DNA from: Periplaneta americana
Lineage: Eukaryota; Arthropoda; Insecta; Blattodea; Blattidae
Assembly: GCF_040183065.1 (NCBI RefSeq)
Contig: NC_091130.1
Location: 125,948,914 to 126,012,913 of the forward strand
Length of the DNA stretch: 64,000 nucleotides
Direction of reading: 5' to 3'
The position numbers were made by a program, and so were the translations under genes. The notes under the pieces were generated by a model. The model saw nothing but the letters and a program-made list of their open reading frames with translations. It ran no database searches and had not been told where the DNA came from. Every line of letters starts with the position of its first letter. Within the stretch, counting starts at the first letter, position 1. Shown here piece after piece: positions 1-10,710 of the stretch.

Positions 1-660
1 TTCCGCACAAAACCGCGGAAAGTCTAAAATTCCACATTCAGTATTCCCAACTTAACACACATAACAATTTCCCTCTTCTTACCGCTTAAGTGACATATTG
101 ATTTTACAGCTTTAGGTTTTTAACATATTATTTTTAGAGACGTTTAATATAGTAATAATTATAAATTGGAAACTTACCACAGCAATTTCACCTAAATTGC
201 ACTGTTAATTATTGTTTTTAAATATTTGCAAAAATTAAGTAAACTCTACAACTCCACTAAAGTTACTGCATTCGTGATGCATGTAACGTTAAGGAAGCCG
301 TTTGTTTTAAGTTCGCATTTATAGACTGGGGGAAAAAAGACAGACGTATATCACGGCCTGCTGAGTATAGTAAACACAGAAAACATTTTAAAGCAACAAT
401 GTAGAAGATAGATATTTTTGTTTTGCAAATTTGCGTCATTGAACAGAAACCAAGATGGAGATTTCATTGCAACTAATTAGAAATTCCTCTTTTAGGTATG
501 TAATAAACGATCTTCGCACAAAATAATGTTCGATACACGAGCGGTATGTTTTTTTTCAATTCTCGGAAATTAAAAATGCTCAACTACGTTTCGCTTTTTC
601 AAACTTTTCCTCGAACATGAAAACTTCAACATACCGCTCTTGTAACGCATGTTACTATTA
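1..660 (+). repeat. J repeat, copy 1 (cut by window edge)
   Basis: AT-rich non-coding repeat seen again at 6833-7398 and twice in 26843-28083. Its right end (about 520-660) carries the long inverted terminal sequence containing CATACCGCTCTTGTAACGCA. The left end lies outside the window. No ORF. By comparison with the complete copy at 26843-27513 it is a non-autonomous element with inverted ends; superfamily not recognised. Confidence 0.75.
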
Positions 661-839
661 TTGAGATTGCTAAGCGACATACACAAATAATTTGCAACAG
701 AAGAAAGTCAAGTCCTCAGAGATTTCATAATTGGCGCTATATCTCCATATTACCATATCTTTACGTCAGGCTTCATCACTCAAAGGATTCATCTTCTTAA
801 CTATGAATAGAGCCCGGATTTTATGTAATTTGAAAATAA

Positions 840-2110
840 TAAATATGTAGCTAAACATGGCAAAATATGTAGCTAACAATGGCAAAATATGTAGCTAAAA
901 ATAGCAAAATATGTAGCTAATGATAGCAAAGTATATACCGGTAGCTAAAAATCGCAAACTGTGCAGTTAAAAAGTTCAATATATTTAGCCAAAATTGCAA
1001 AATATATAGCTAAAATGGCAAAATATTCCGCTAAAAATAGCAAAATATGTAGCTTACTTACAAATGGCTTTTAAAGAACCTGCAGTTTCATTGCCGCCCT
1101 CACATAAGCTTGCCATCGATCCCTATCCCGTACAAGATTAATCCAGTGTCTATCATCATATCCCACCTCCATAAAATCCATTTTAATATTATCCTCCCAT
1201 CTACGTCTCGGTCACCCCAAAGGACCTTTTCCTTCCGATCTCCCAACTATCACTCAATATGCATTTCTTGATTCGCTACATGTCCTGCCCATCTCAAACG
1301 TCTACATTTAATGTTTCTAATTATGTCAGGTAAAGAATACAATGCGTGCAGTTCTGCGTTGTGTAACTTTCTCCATTGTCCTATAAAGTCATCCCTTTTA
1401 GTCCCAAATATTTTCCTAAGAACCTTATTCTCAAACACTCTTAATCTCTGTTCCCCTCTCAAAGTGAGAGAGTAAATTTCACAACCATACAGAACAACCG
1501 GTAATATAGCTGTTTTATAAATTCTAACTTTCAGATTTTTTGACAGCAGACTAGATGACAAAAGCTTCTCAACCGAATAATATCACGCATATCCCATATT
1601 TATTCTGCGTTTAATTTCCTCCTGAGTGTCATTTATATTTGTTACTATTTCTCCAAAATATTTGAATTTTTCCACCTCTTCGAAGGATAAATCTCCAATT
1701 TTTTATATTTTCATTTCGTACAATATTCTGGTAACAAGACATAATCATATACTTTGTTTTTTCGGGATTTACTTCCAACCTTATCGCTTTACTTGCTTCA
1801 AATGGAATTTCCGTGTTTCCCGTATTTGTTTGTGGATGTTTTCCTAACATATTCACGTTATCCGCATAGACAGGAAGCTGATGTAACCCGTTCAATTCTA
1901 AACCCTCTCTGTTATCCCGAACTTTCCTAATGGCAATGGCAAAATATGTAGCTAAAATGGCAAATATGTAGCTAAAAATGTTACAAAATATTTAGCTAAA
2001 AACTGCAAAACATGTAACTAAAAGTGACAAAACATGTAGCTAAGAATGACAAAATATGTAACTAAAAATGTCAAAATATGTAAATAAATATGTAATAAAT
2101 AAAAATATAT
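840..2110. repeat. 22-bp tandem array, interrupted
   Basis: Degenerate tandem repeat with unit AAAATATGTAGCTAAAAATG plus two bases, at 840-1053 and again at 1935-2110. An RTE fragment separates the halves. Related ATATGTA words recur at 3070-3165, so array and ORF-bearing block may belong to one old element. Spacing of the better units is 22 bp. Confidence 0.8.
1054..1934 (-). pseudogene. RTE-type retrotransposon fragment (3' part of reverse transcriptase)
   Basis: Read on the minus strand this matches the recurrent RTE-type family of this window. The palm motif region reads YADNVNMLG (normally YADD), followed by GLEVNPEKTKYMI-like text, FEEVEKF and the C-terminal LRVFENKVLRKIFG and RRLRWAGHVA regions. 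The frame breaks near 1600-1630 and again near 1250. The 3' end is a (TTAC)n-type tail at 1054 on the plus strand. 5' truncated and dead. It sits inside the 22-bp array; repeat units at both junctions prevent a clean TSD call. Confidence 0.85.
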
Positions 2111-3170
2111 AACTTAAAATCCAAGCATTATTAGATGCATTTTTGCATACTGATAAAAATCTACAGGTGTTCATCTGATTCAATCTCAATTATTGTTTGG
2201 AGGCGCAATTAATAAATTAATTATTATTTTTCCATACTTTCTGCGGTCATTGACTGTCTCGTCAACGGCAAACCATACGCACAAATCGCCAAGTTAAGCG
2301 CTCGAATCGTTTCCATTCTGCCAGTGTAGCAACAGTTCAAATACTTTTTTTGGAGTGTTGATTCATCCGGAATATTGAAGTTGCATTATTTGCGTAGTAA
2401 TTCTTGAAACTTTAGCCCTCAGAATTTACACCACGATATGTTTGCAGCAACCACTGCCGTTCACAAATCTTTATTAAATTCACTGGTAGAAGACGAAGAA
2501 GGTTCCAGCACCACTTGTATAAGAAGAACTTGTTTTCTCGATGGAGCACGGTTTTTATTTGTGAGATGAAGTTCAGTTTTTAAATGCGTTTGTTACACAA
2601 TTTTCACAGCGCAAATTTATGCCGTCACTAGTAAAGGCATCGTCAATTTGAAATCCAATCTTTTAACTTGGATGAGACTGATGCCATAGCAGTAGACTAG
2701 CTAGCGTATCACCTGATGTCAGAATAAGCTTCTTAAGAAAACTGAAAGAACTACTGTTTTCTTTCAGAGCAACTGATTGGAGTTGCTTGTGCCGAACGGT
2801 CATACCACAGGATAATTTTCCTTCTGTCCTTCACCGCGGTAGCAGTACAACGACTCTTCGCATTGGTATTTGTTCCTACTTTACCGTTACTTCTTAAGGG
2901 ATGTACAAAATATTAGCATGGAAAAGGGATGTCCATTTTTTGACAGAATACGTTATTATTTTCAGTTAGTGAATTTTTTTATGCATTAGAGACGAAGGGG
3001 CAAGCTTTATAAACAATTTTGAAACGTATAACTTATGAGTTAAGTCGACGGAAAAGTGTTGAAAAATGTATATTCTTTCAAAATGTGCACTATCCTTCAA
3101 AATATGTAATAAATATGGAAATATGTATTATGCACCAAAATATGTAGAAATATGTAACTTAAAACTTCGG
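2111..3170. other. Unassigned AT-rich stretch
   Basis: No ORF of note and no element recognised. The last 100 bases hold several ATATGTA-type words like the array upstream. Confidence 0.4.
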
Positions 3171-3174
3171 AATA

Positions 3175-3543
3175 ATGACCCATGAAGAACGACTGGTTTG
3201 GACAGCATTTAAGAATGTGATTGACGATATCTTTGAGAATAGGAAACATCCAGATTTCAAAAACATTGTAGAAAATATGTTAGTGGCTATGAAAAATGTA
3301 GGATGCAATATGAGCATTAAAATCCATTTACTTCAAAGCCATCTTGACTTCTTTTCTGATTGTCTTGGAGATTACAGCGAAGAACACAGAGAAAGGATTC
3401 ATCAAGACATGAAACAAAAAATAGAAAGGCGTTATCTAGGCACGTATTATGAAGTGATGACGTCTGATTACAGTTGGTCTTTAAAAAGATACGGTGTGGA
3501 GCTGCAACATAGAATACAATCTCGAAGAAAAACTTCCAGATGA
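3175..3543 (+). CDS. Uncharacterised arthropod repeat protein, C-terminal part (HLDFF family)
   Basis: A 122-residue ORF with natural stop. It contains GCNMSIKIHLLQSHLDFFSD, then EEHRERIHQD, a basic ERRYLGTYYE segment and a DYSWSLKR motif. The same ordered motifs occur in the Z elements at 8425-8908 and 43640-44140 (minus), where the block is HSHLDFF...SDEQGERFHQ...LADYCW. I recall many repeated, unannotated arthropod proteins with this block; function unknown. Since two relatives here lie inside TIR elements, a transposase or transposon-encoded C-terminus is my inference. This copy is diverged from the Z copies. A stop codon directly precedes the ATG, so an upstream exon or lost 5' part is likely. 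Confidence 0.55.
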   Translation: MTHEERLVWTAFKNVIDDIFENRKHPDFKNIVENMLVAMKNVGCNMSIKIHLLQSHLDFFSDCLGDYSEEHRERIHQDMKQKIERRYLGTYYEVMTSDYSWSLKRYGVELQHRIQSRRKTSR

Positions 3544-4810
3544 AGAAGGAGCAGTCTACATGAGACTTGGAATGAGTTGAACCTAAATTTTGAATATGAA
3601 CAACATATTGCTGTTTGATTTTGTTTACTGTACATACGTTTTCAAAGATTACTTCATTTATGTGTTAATATTGCATCAATGAAGCTATTAATATAGCAAT
3701 TCTTTAAATTATTATAAAAATTTTTCCATACGTGATAGGAAAAATCTGACTTCAGAGCCTTCAACAGAAGCCAACAATTATAATCTTCGATATTAAAATC
3801 CTTGACCAACATTTAATTTCGTAAGATTGTGTTATTTACGAAGACGTTGTACATAAAAAAGTTGTCCTTCATTAGATTAAATTAACTTTTCTTACTCAAT
3901 TAAAACTGTTAATTAATTAAACAGATTGTACTACAAACTAATAGTAAAGAGAAATGTAATTAGCTTTTTCCTCGCATACTTTTTTTGGTGTTCGCATGCT
4001 TGTATACCTCGTGCCGTTCTTAGAAGAAAGCCAGGGAAAAACCTCTCGTTAAGATTCAATGAAAACTGCCTATCCTCTTAGTAAGTCTAGTGAATCACTG
4101 TCAGCTGAGGAGAAATAATAGCAGTATACAAATTAACAAACATCGAAAGATGACTTGCAGTTTTAGCTATGTGCAATCATATTATTATCATAACCTTCGT
4201 ACAGCTTCGGATGTTTATTTCCGATAGGATAGCCGCAAAGCGGATATTCAGGACTATTTCTCTTCCGTTAGGATTAACCAGTGTGTCCAACTGTAGCGGA
4301 ATTCCGCTACGCGTAGCGAAATTTGAGGCTTCAGAAGAGGTCGAAATCCTCCCGAAATGTAGCGGAATTAAAAAAAAAATCATGTTATAAGATTAAATTT
4401 GTATATTTTCTCTGAAACTTCCCAAATAAATTTTGCTTTCCTATAACATTTTGCGTAAGAGATGGCTCTAATGCTTGTAATCACATATACAAAATATCAC
4501 TGTTATCCCAAGTGCAGCAAAGAAATAGACTGTCACTTTCCATTGTAAGTGCTTTACTGAGAATAAAATTATAACTGAGAAATAAAAATGTACGCTGTGA
4601 GACCTACAAAATAGGTGATAATCATAATAGGAGGTTTAACCAAGAAATGTATGAGTACTCCATGAACTTTACAGGATTCACCTGGGGCGGAATCTGATTA
4701 ACTTTTATATTATCTACATAAAAATACAATAATTATTAAAGATGTAGAATCACATTAACGTTTATTTTTCCAGTAATAGAGTTGCTAATAACATAAAATA
4801 AGAACTTTAT
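3544..4810. other. Unassigned; contains GTAGCGGAATT motif cluster
   Basis: No gene seen. At 4290-4372 the words GTAGCGGAATT and GTAGCGAAATT occur four times in both orientations. The same words recur at 7740-7762, suggesting remnants of one element's ends about 3.4 kb apart. Short ORFs over this cluster are incidental. Confidence 0.35.
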
Positions 4811-4886
4811 ACACATTGTGTATTCTAGGGACTGTAAGTAAAGAAATAACACATTGTGTATTCTAGGGACTGTAAGTAAAGAAATA
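4811..4886. repeat. 38-bp tandem duplication
   Basis: Two identical 38-bp units starting ACACATTGTGTATTCTAGGG at 4811 and 4849. Confidence 0.9.
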
Positions 4887-4894
4887 CATTAGAA

Positions 4895-5646
4895 CAGTCT
4901 TTCTCAAACTTTTCTGAAGTGGGGACCACTTTTTTAAATCAGAACAGTTCCGCGGACCACCTTACTCTTGTTCCCTTCGAAAGCAAATTAAACTATTTAT
5001 GTAGCATATTTTTATATCAATATACTTACATTTTAATGTAGAAGTAATTTGATTCAATTAATTTTTGTATTAGTATTAACTAATTAAGTTAATGTTAATA
5101 GAAGAAAATTTCTTATATCGTTATCTGCAAAAAGAGAAATAAAAAAATTAATGCAGAAACATGCCCGATTTTAAGAAGTAAAGATGGAATTTTGCATGTT
5201 CTATTATTGGTATACGACGTACAGTGCGTGACCATTTCAATGTGCAAACTACTAAGAAAGTCATAAATACACGAAAAGGTTCGATACTTTGGTCCTGTTA
5301 TGAATTCGGGTAGTCCTTAGTTGGGTTACAGGCACGGCGCCAGATGTGCAGGGAAAAGATAGCGAGAAACACCACTTTCCTAGTGCTTTAAATCCCTTTT
5401 CTTTATGCTAAAAGTAGAGTGGGAAGTCGGTAGACGGGCAGAGTAAATACATGTCATAAAATGTCAGTACTGGGAGAAAAAGTGAAAGGCGATTGCCATA
5501 TGTCACTTCCAAACTCTGGTATTTTCAGTTATAGTGTGATACGCAATTCGTTTGAATTTTATTTTTTCTTCTGTCTTTTTGAAGGACCACAAGGGCAGAT
5601 CTCGAGGACCACAGGTGGTCTGCGGTCCATAGTTTGAGAATCGCTC
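4895..5646. mobile_element. hAT-like non-autonomous element
   Basis: Begins CAGTCTTTCTCAAACTTTTC and ends in the imperfect inverse, ...AGTTTGAGAATCGCTC. Flanked by the perfect 8-bp duplication CATTAGAA (4887-4894 and 5647-5654), the hallmark of hAT insertion. GACCAC words near both ends are subterminal repeats. 752 bp, no transposase ORF, so mobilised in trans when active. Confidence 0.85.
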
Positions 5647-5654
5647 CATTAGAA

Positions 5655-6832
5655 TATGCTTATTACATCTATACAGAGTGTAAGGGGTATTAAGTGTCAT
5701 TATTTTAACTGTTGATTATTCATGTCATAAGAAAGAAAAAATATCCTCACATTTTTTTTTCTAATTGTAATAGTTAAATAATTATTAAAGTTTACAATAT
5801 TAGACGTTTGGCAACGTTGCTGGATGGGAAGGAGGGGGTTTACAAGTACACAGCGGGTACAGACATAGGGTACAAAACAGATGCTCTGTTCTAATGCAGG
5901 AGCGGACAGAGCAACTGGTGTTTACATAAAACGAGCAGCAAATACAAATTTTCAATCTCATTAATAGAACATTAAGATAAATTTCCATTTTATTCAACAG
6001 TATTGCTCTATTTTTCTTGTACGTCTAAAAAATAAACAATAATGGTTTACTGCACAAAATCACACAAACTTTTTTTCTAGTGAAAATTTTTAATTTCTCC
6101 CGCTTCCGTAAAGCAATATCAATTTTAAAGGAATTTCTGGTTGTATGACTTTCGAAACGGGGTAAGAGACTCACATTTTCTAATAATAGTTGAGAAACAG
6201 CTGTAAAAGTTCGCCGATTAAGTAACCTTCTTTGCGGAAAACGTTGACGGTACATCCTTCTTGCCGAACTTGAATTAAAACGACTTTTTCATAAATTAAT
6301 AACATATGATATTCCTGAACTGTGAATGACATTGTAAGTTGTTTATCGAATACCTGTACTGAACTGCCATCCGCTCGGCAGTAGAGCTATGGACAGGGAG
6401 CTTGAACTCAGCTGAGCTATACGTCTATGCAGAACTGTCAGCTGCATGAACCCTGCTGAACATGTTGTCACGACTCTCACGCCAGAATATTAACAAATTT
6501 AAGCATGCATTATTATTTAATTTCACGAAAACGTAACAGAACACACAAATATTTATTTAAACTAATATTTAACTCTTAGCTAGATATATCTCCTGATGTA
6601 ATTGTTTTCGTATTTTTACTAACGATATAAGCAATATAACGCAAATAAAATAAGGAAAGAAATATTTTCTGGGAAAACTATAAAGATTTAACCCTATGTT
6701 GTTTGGACATTTTTGATCCTGTAGGCCGGCCCCGAAGACTGTGAAAAGGGCGGCACTTAAACCTCTTACACCATGTAATATGTATTCCAGCTTTATGTAA
6801 CATTACATAATAAAGAAAGTATATTTGTGCGA
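5655..6832. other. Unassigned AT-rich stretch
   Basis: No family recognised and no convincing coding region. Short ORFs here lack recognisable motifs. Confidence 0.4.
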
Positions 6833-7398
6833 GATCGTGCGTATTTGCTTGGTTTCCGCACAAAACCAATCCGCGGTAAGTCTAAAATTCCACATTCAGT
6901 ATTCCCAACACATAACAATTTCCCTCTTCTTACCGCTTAAGTGACATATTGATTTTACTGCTTTAGGCTTTTAACATATTATTTTTAGAGACGTTCACTA
7001 TAGTAATAATTATAAATTGGAAACTTACCACTGCAAATTCATCTAAATTGCACTGTTAATTATTGTTTTTAAATATTTGCAAAAATTAAGTAAACTCTAC
7101 AACTTCACTAAAGTTACTGCATTCGTGATGCATGTAACATCAAGGAAGCCGTTTGTTTTAAGTTCGCATTTATAGACTGGGGGGAAAAAAAGACAGACGT
7201 ATATCACGGCCTGCTGGAGTATAGTAAACACAGAAAACATTTTAAAGCAACAATGTTGAAGATAGAAATTTTTGTTTTGCAAATTTGCCGTCATACAACA
7301 GAAACTAAGATGGAGATTTCAACTACGTTTCGTTTTTTCAAACTTTTCCTCGAACATGAAAACTTCAACATACCGCTCTTGTAACGCATATTACTATT
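6833..7398 (+). repeat. J repeat, copy 2
   Basis: Same orientation and sequence as copy 1 (for example TTCCGCACAAAACCAATCCG near 6855). It lacks the left inverted terminus and about 120 bp just before the right terminus. Ends at ...CATATTACTATTA. Confidence 0.8.
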
Positions 7399-7989
7399 AA
7401 ATTTACAGTGTGTTATGACAGAGAGAAGAATAAGTAAAACAATTTGTTTTCATAATTGGTTTTATAAAATAAATATGATTTAATAAAATAATATCCCTAG
7501 GCCCTATTTACACTTCTATTCACAAGATACTGGTATGTTTTCTTTTTTCTTTTTCTTTTTTTTTTTTAAGTTTAAGCATTTGTAAATAAATGAGAAAAAA
7601 ATTAAGATATAGGCTTAATTCACAGCTTTGATTTCCAAACAAAATAAATTACGTCGGGAAGCACAATAAAACCTCTTGCTATGAACCCTTAAAACGTAAT
7701 TTATTTCTCATTTCTTCTTATTTATTTAGTACTGACAATCGTAGCGAAATGTAGCGGAATTTGGAAGCTCCGCCTATCATCGTTCATCGTATTTATACAT
7801 CAGTTTGTGTTAAAAAAAAATAGTCACACTTCCTAGAGTGTATGTATGGTAGACTATAGGATCTAAAATAACAATAAACAACAAGAATTTTGCTCCGACT
7901 TAAAACATTGTGTCCCTTATGGTTTGGTGTGACCTGAATCCGAAAATGCATCTCTTTTCTTCGTGTCGCATACGGTTTTTAAGATATAT

Positions 7990-8170
7990 CACAGTCTAAT
8001 ATATACAGTCACGAAGCTTGAGTTTATGAAGGTTCCAGAAACAATAGACTGTGCAGGTACTATTTCGCATTATCTGTAATGAGGCGATAGTAGCGATCCT
8101 AGTGGTTAGCAAGTATCTATGGATGCATATTTACTACATATTGAGCTTCGTTACTATATACTAGACTGTG
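7990..8170. mobile_element. M7 MITE, short form, inserted in Z
   Basis: Begins CACAGTCTAATATATACAGT and ends ...ACTATATACTAGACTGTG. Flanks are GATATAT (7983-7989) and GATATAC (8171-8177), a 7-bp duplication with one change. The uninterrupted paralogue at about 44350-44365 lacks the insert. 181 bp, non-coding. Confidence 0.85.
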
Positions 8171-8424
8171 GATATACTATGATTTCACTTTTCGATAAGC
8201 GCTCTCCCAGGAAACATCTGGTGCGAGTTGGGGGGTTGTAAACCAAAACAAAAGCTAATATATTTTATGAATTAATTACCTATTTCCGGTTTCTTATGGT
8301 TGTTGGTGTGTTCTCTTGTACTTGTAATACATAAAAAGATATTGGTCTCTTCTATTCAGTAAATGTCATAACAGTTCAAAGTGAGGTCTACGCAATGAAC
8401 AAATAAGAGTACCCTATGGTTTTC

Positions 8425-8908
8425 AGTATTTAAAGGAAAAGTTCACCAGTTTAAGTGAAAGCAAATTAGAAGAAGATATTTTTATCGATACACAAATTCG
8501 CATAGTTATGGCTGACTCTTTCTTTAGGAAAAATTTTCCGTTACAGAAAAAATGGCATGGCGCGCTTTCAATGATGATTGCTCAAATTTTCTTGGAAATT
8601 CTAGAGCGTATAACTACATCAAACTTGTGGAAACCATGTTAAGTGTATATGAGAAAATGGGGTGTAATGTGTCCCTCAAAATACACTTTTTACATTCTCA
8701 TTTGGATTTCTTTCCTCCTAACCTTGGAGCGGTAAGCGACGAGCAAGGGGAAAGATTTCATCAATAATTGTCTGAAATGGAAAAGCGACATAAAGGAAGA
8801 TCATCCTCCGGAATGCTTGCAGACTATTGTTGGTTCCTTGTAAAAGATAGTCCGGGTCTAGTTATAAACAGAAGTCATCCTGAAAATCCTTTTAAAAGGA
8901 AAGTTTAA
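8425..8908 (+). pseudogene. HLDFF-family ORF inside Z, broken
   Basis: Readable protein runs from KEKFTSLSESKLEED through MAWRAFNDDCSNFLGN, VSLKIHFLHSHLDFFPPN, SDEQGERFHQ, then a stop at 8765-8767, then in the same frame MEKRHKGR and GMLADYCW to a final stop at 8906-8908. A one-base shift near 8530 separates the first part from the rest. The motif order equals the 3175-3543 ORF. Function unknown; its position inside a TIR element suggests a transposon-encoded product, now inactive. Confidence 0.7.
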
Positions 8909-9247
8909 GTTCAAATTCCGAGATTTTTCTCATTATACGCATGAAAGACTTTTATTGTTGCTGTGTTTTAAACTACATATGTAACATCATTTTCTGTATC
9001 CAGTACACATTTTTTAAGTATTATCAGGCATGTCCAATCCCTAGTCTGTTGTAATTTTATCAGTAGCAGTGAAAAATAAAAAGAAGAGAAGTTTTTTCAC
9101 AAAAAATTCAATTCATTTTCCCCGCAAAATGGTACGTGTTGGGTCAATTTGGATTTTAAATTCAGATTTAGAGCACACATATTAGTAATATTCACCTATC
9201 TTTATTTCGCAGCAAGACAAAAAGTAAAAATTTGTTGTACAGTGTAA

Positions 9248-9719
9248 TTAATGATACTGTGATATCACACAACAGTCGAGACGTCCATAACACGTGTATA
9301 ACATCATTTGCAAAAACCTTAAACATATGCAAATAATAATCCTTGACCTACTCCTAAAGTGTTGCTCTGATAAATATGACTTTCCAATGCAAATACATTT
9401 GCAAAGTCGTTATTCCTTAGACTCACATTGACGAAAGACCGTTTTTACTGCGTATTATTATCTTTAAAACTTTGCATCACTCGTTAAAAATATTTTTTTC
9501 AATAATTACGTAACATTCAGACATACTGTAAGTGTGTATTTAATTAGGTTGTACTCTATAACTCTGATGATCTTCAGACCTCTGTGTTTCTTATAAAATG
9601 TAATTAAGATAATTGTAAAACTAAACCTTTCATTTGGAAATTATAGCTCTTATTCCGAAAGATCAGTTAATTTCAGACGAATAAAAGAACAATGACTGTG
9701 TTATTTTCTTAAATACAAG
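9248..9719. other. Unassigned
   Basis: No repeat family or coding signal recognised. Confidence 0.4.
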
Positions 9720-9724
9720 ATGGT

Positions 9725-9815
9725 TCCAAAGCCTTCTTGGTGGTTTAGTTGATGTAGCGCTGATTTACGATAACTATATACCGGAATTCGAATCCCGATG
9801 ACGGAGGAGTCGTAT
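9725..9815 (+). repeat. tRNA-like SINE head, degraded
   Basis: Contains a tRNA A-box-like GGTGGTTTAGTTGATGTAGC and a B-box-like GAATTCGAATCCC about 40 bases later. No complete cloverleaf; probably a SINE remnant rather than a tRNA gene. Confidence 0.4.
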
Positions 9816-10021
9816 TTGTGGTGGACAAAACCAAGGTTCCTGAGCGTTTTCTCATTTTTCATCGTCACTATCCATTTCAATATTCTTCCTCGGAATCCAG
9901 ATCATTCATTACTGACGATTCGTGACACAATGCATTTTCGTCATCGGAAGGTTTGTCACAGATTACACTTTTGTCACCGGACGATTTGTCACGCGTTGAT
10001 TTTTTGTTAGTTTCAACGCTA

Positions 10022-10205
10022 TTGTGATGTACCAAAGTAAGTATGATATTTATGTGCAGGAATTCTGTATTACCATATAATGAGTTCGGGTTCGAGTCTC
10101 GGTGCCGGAGAGAATTTTATTTTTCTCCGCTCCATGCATTCTTAATCATATGGTAATGCAGAATTCCTGCACGGAAATATCATACATACTTCGGTACATC
10201 ACAAT
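10022..10205. repeat. tRNA-SINE 'IV', partial copy with inverted tails
   Basis: An inverted tail (10022-10074), a partial tRNA-like module with B box GGTTCGAGTCTC, and a direct tail (10148-10203) ending TACTTCGGTACATCAC. The two tails are near-perfect inverted repeats, making a small fold-back. Shares all parts with the composite at 41907-42781. Confidence 0.7.
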
Positions 10206-10605
10206 AATATGATATGCGTAAATAATCACTTATTGATTTAAGACGGCGCTCATTCCGTCGGATCCCGGCCACTTAGTCACTCGTAATGAGTGCACCTCTG
10301 CACATTAGTGTGCTGGACATTGTGCCACTGTCACACATCTGTGACACAGTGCATGAGGGTTGGCCACTAAAGGGAAACTAAGAGGTGGAACTTAAATTGA
10401 GAGGATTCAATCCGACATCGGAACTGGAATCCGGTGTGGCTTAGTGCATAAAGCGTCGGCACGTAGAGCTGAAAACCCGAGTTCGAGTCCCGGTGCCGGA
10501 GAGAATTTTTCCCCCTCCACCCATCCTTTATCATATGCTAATGCAGAATTCCTCCACCAAAATATCATACGTACTTTGGTACATCACAATAATTTCATAG
10601 CGTGT
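10206..10605 (+). repeat. tRNA-SINE 'IV', near full-length
   Basis: About 400 bp: a 5' body with GGCGCTCATTCCGTCGGATC, a middle part, then a tRNA-like module (CCGGTGTGGCTTAGTGCATA ... GAGTTCGAGTCCCGG) near 10432-10502, then a tail ending TACTTTGGTACATCACAATA. Unusually, the tRNA-like module lies in the 3' half. ORFs crossing it are incidental. Confidence 0.75.
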
Positions 10606-10647
10606 TTTGGGAAAGCCATTGATTGAATTCGCAATATTCTCAGTCAG

Positions 10648-10650
<3 letters not shown>

Positions 10651-10710
<60 letters not shown>

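Larger units (their letters stand above)
7872..9244 (+). mobile_element. Z element, copy 1 (TAA-flanked TIR transposon)
   Basis: A second copy lies inverted at 41737-44479. Both have ends of the type CACTGAACAACAA...TTGTTGTTCAGTG flanked by TAA. Here the left end is decayed to CAATAAACAACAA and the right end reads TTGTTGTACAGTG. After removing nested insertions both copies are about 1.16-1.19 kb, so this is a defined unit. It encodes a broken HLDFF-family ORF (8425-8908) and is interrupted by an M7 MITE at 7990-8170. The superfamily is not recognised; a 3-bp TAA duplication fits PIF/Harbinger or similar. Confidence 0.7.

Noticed and set aside
1626..1847. Plus-strand ORF opposite the RTE fragment
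   Set aside because: Shadow of the minus-strand retroelement.
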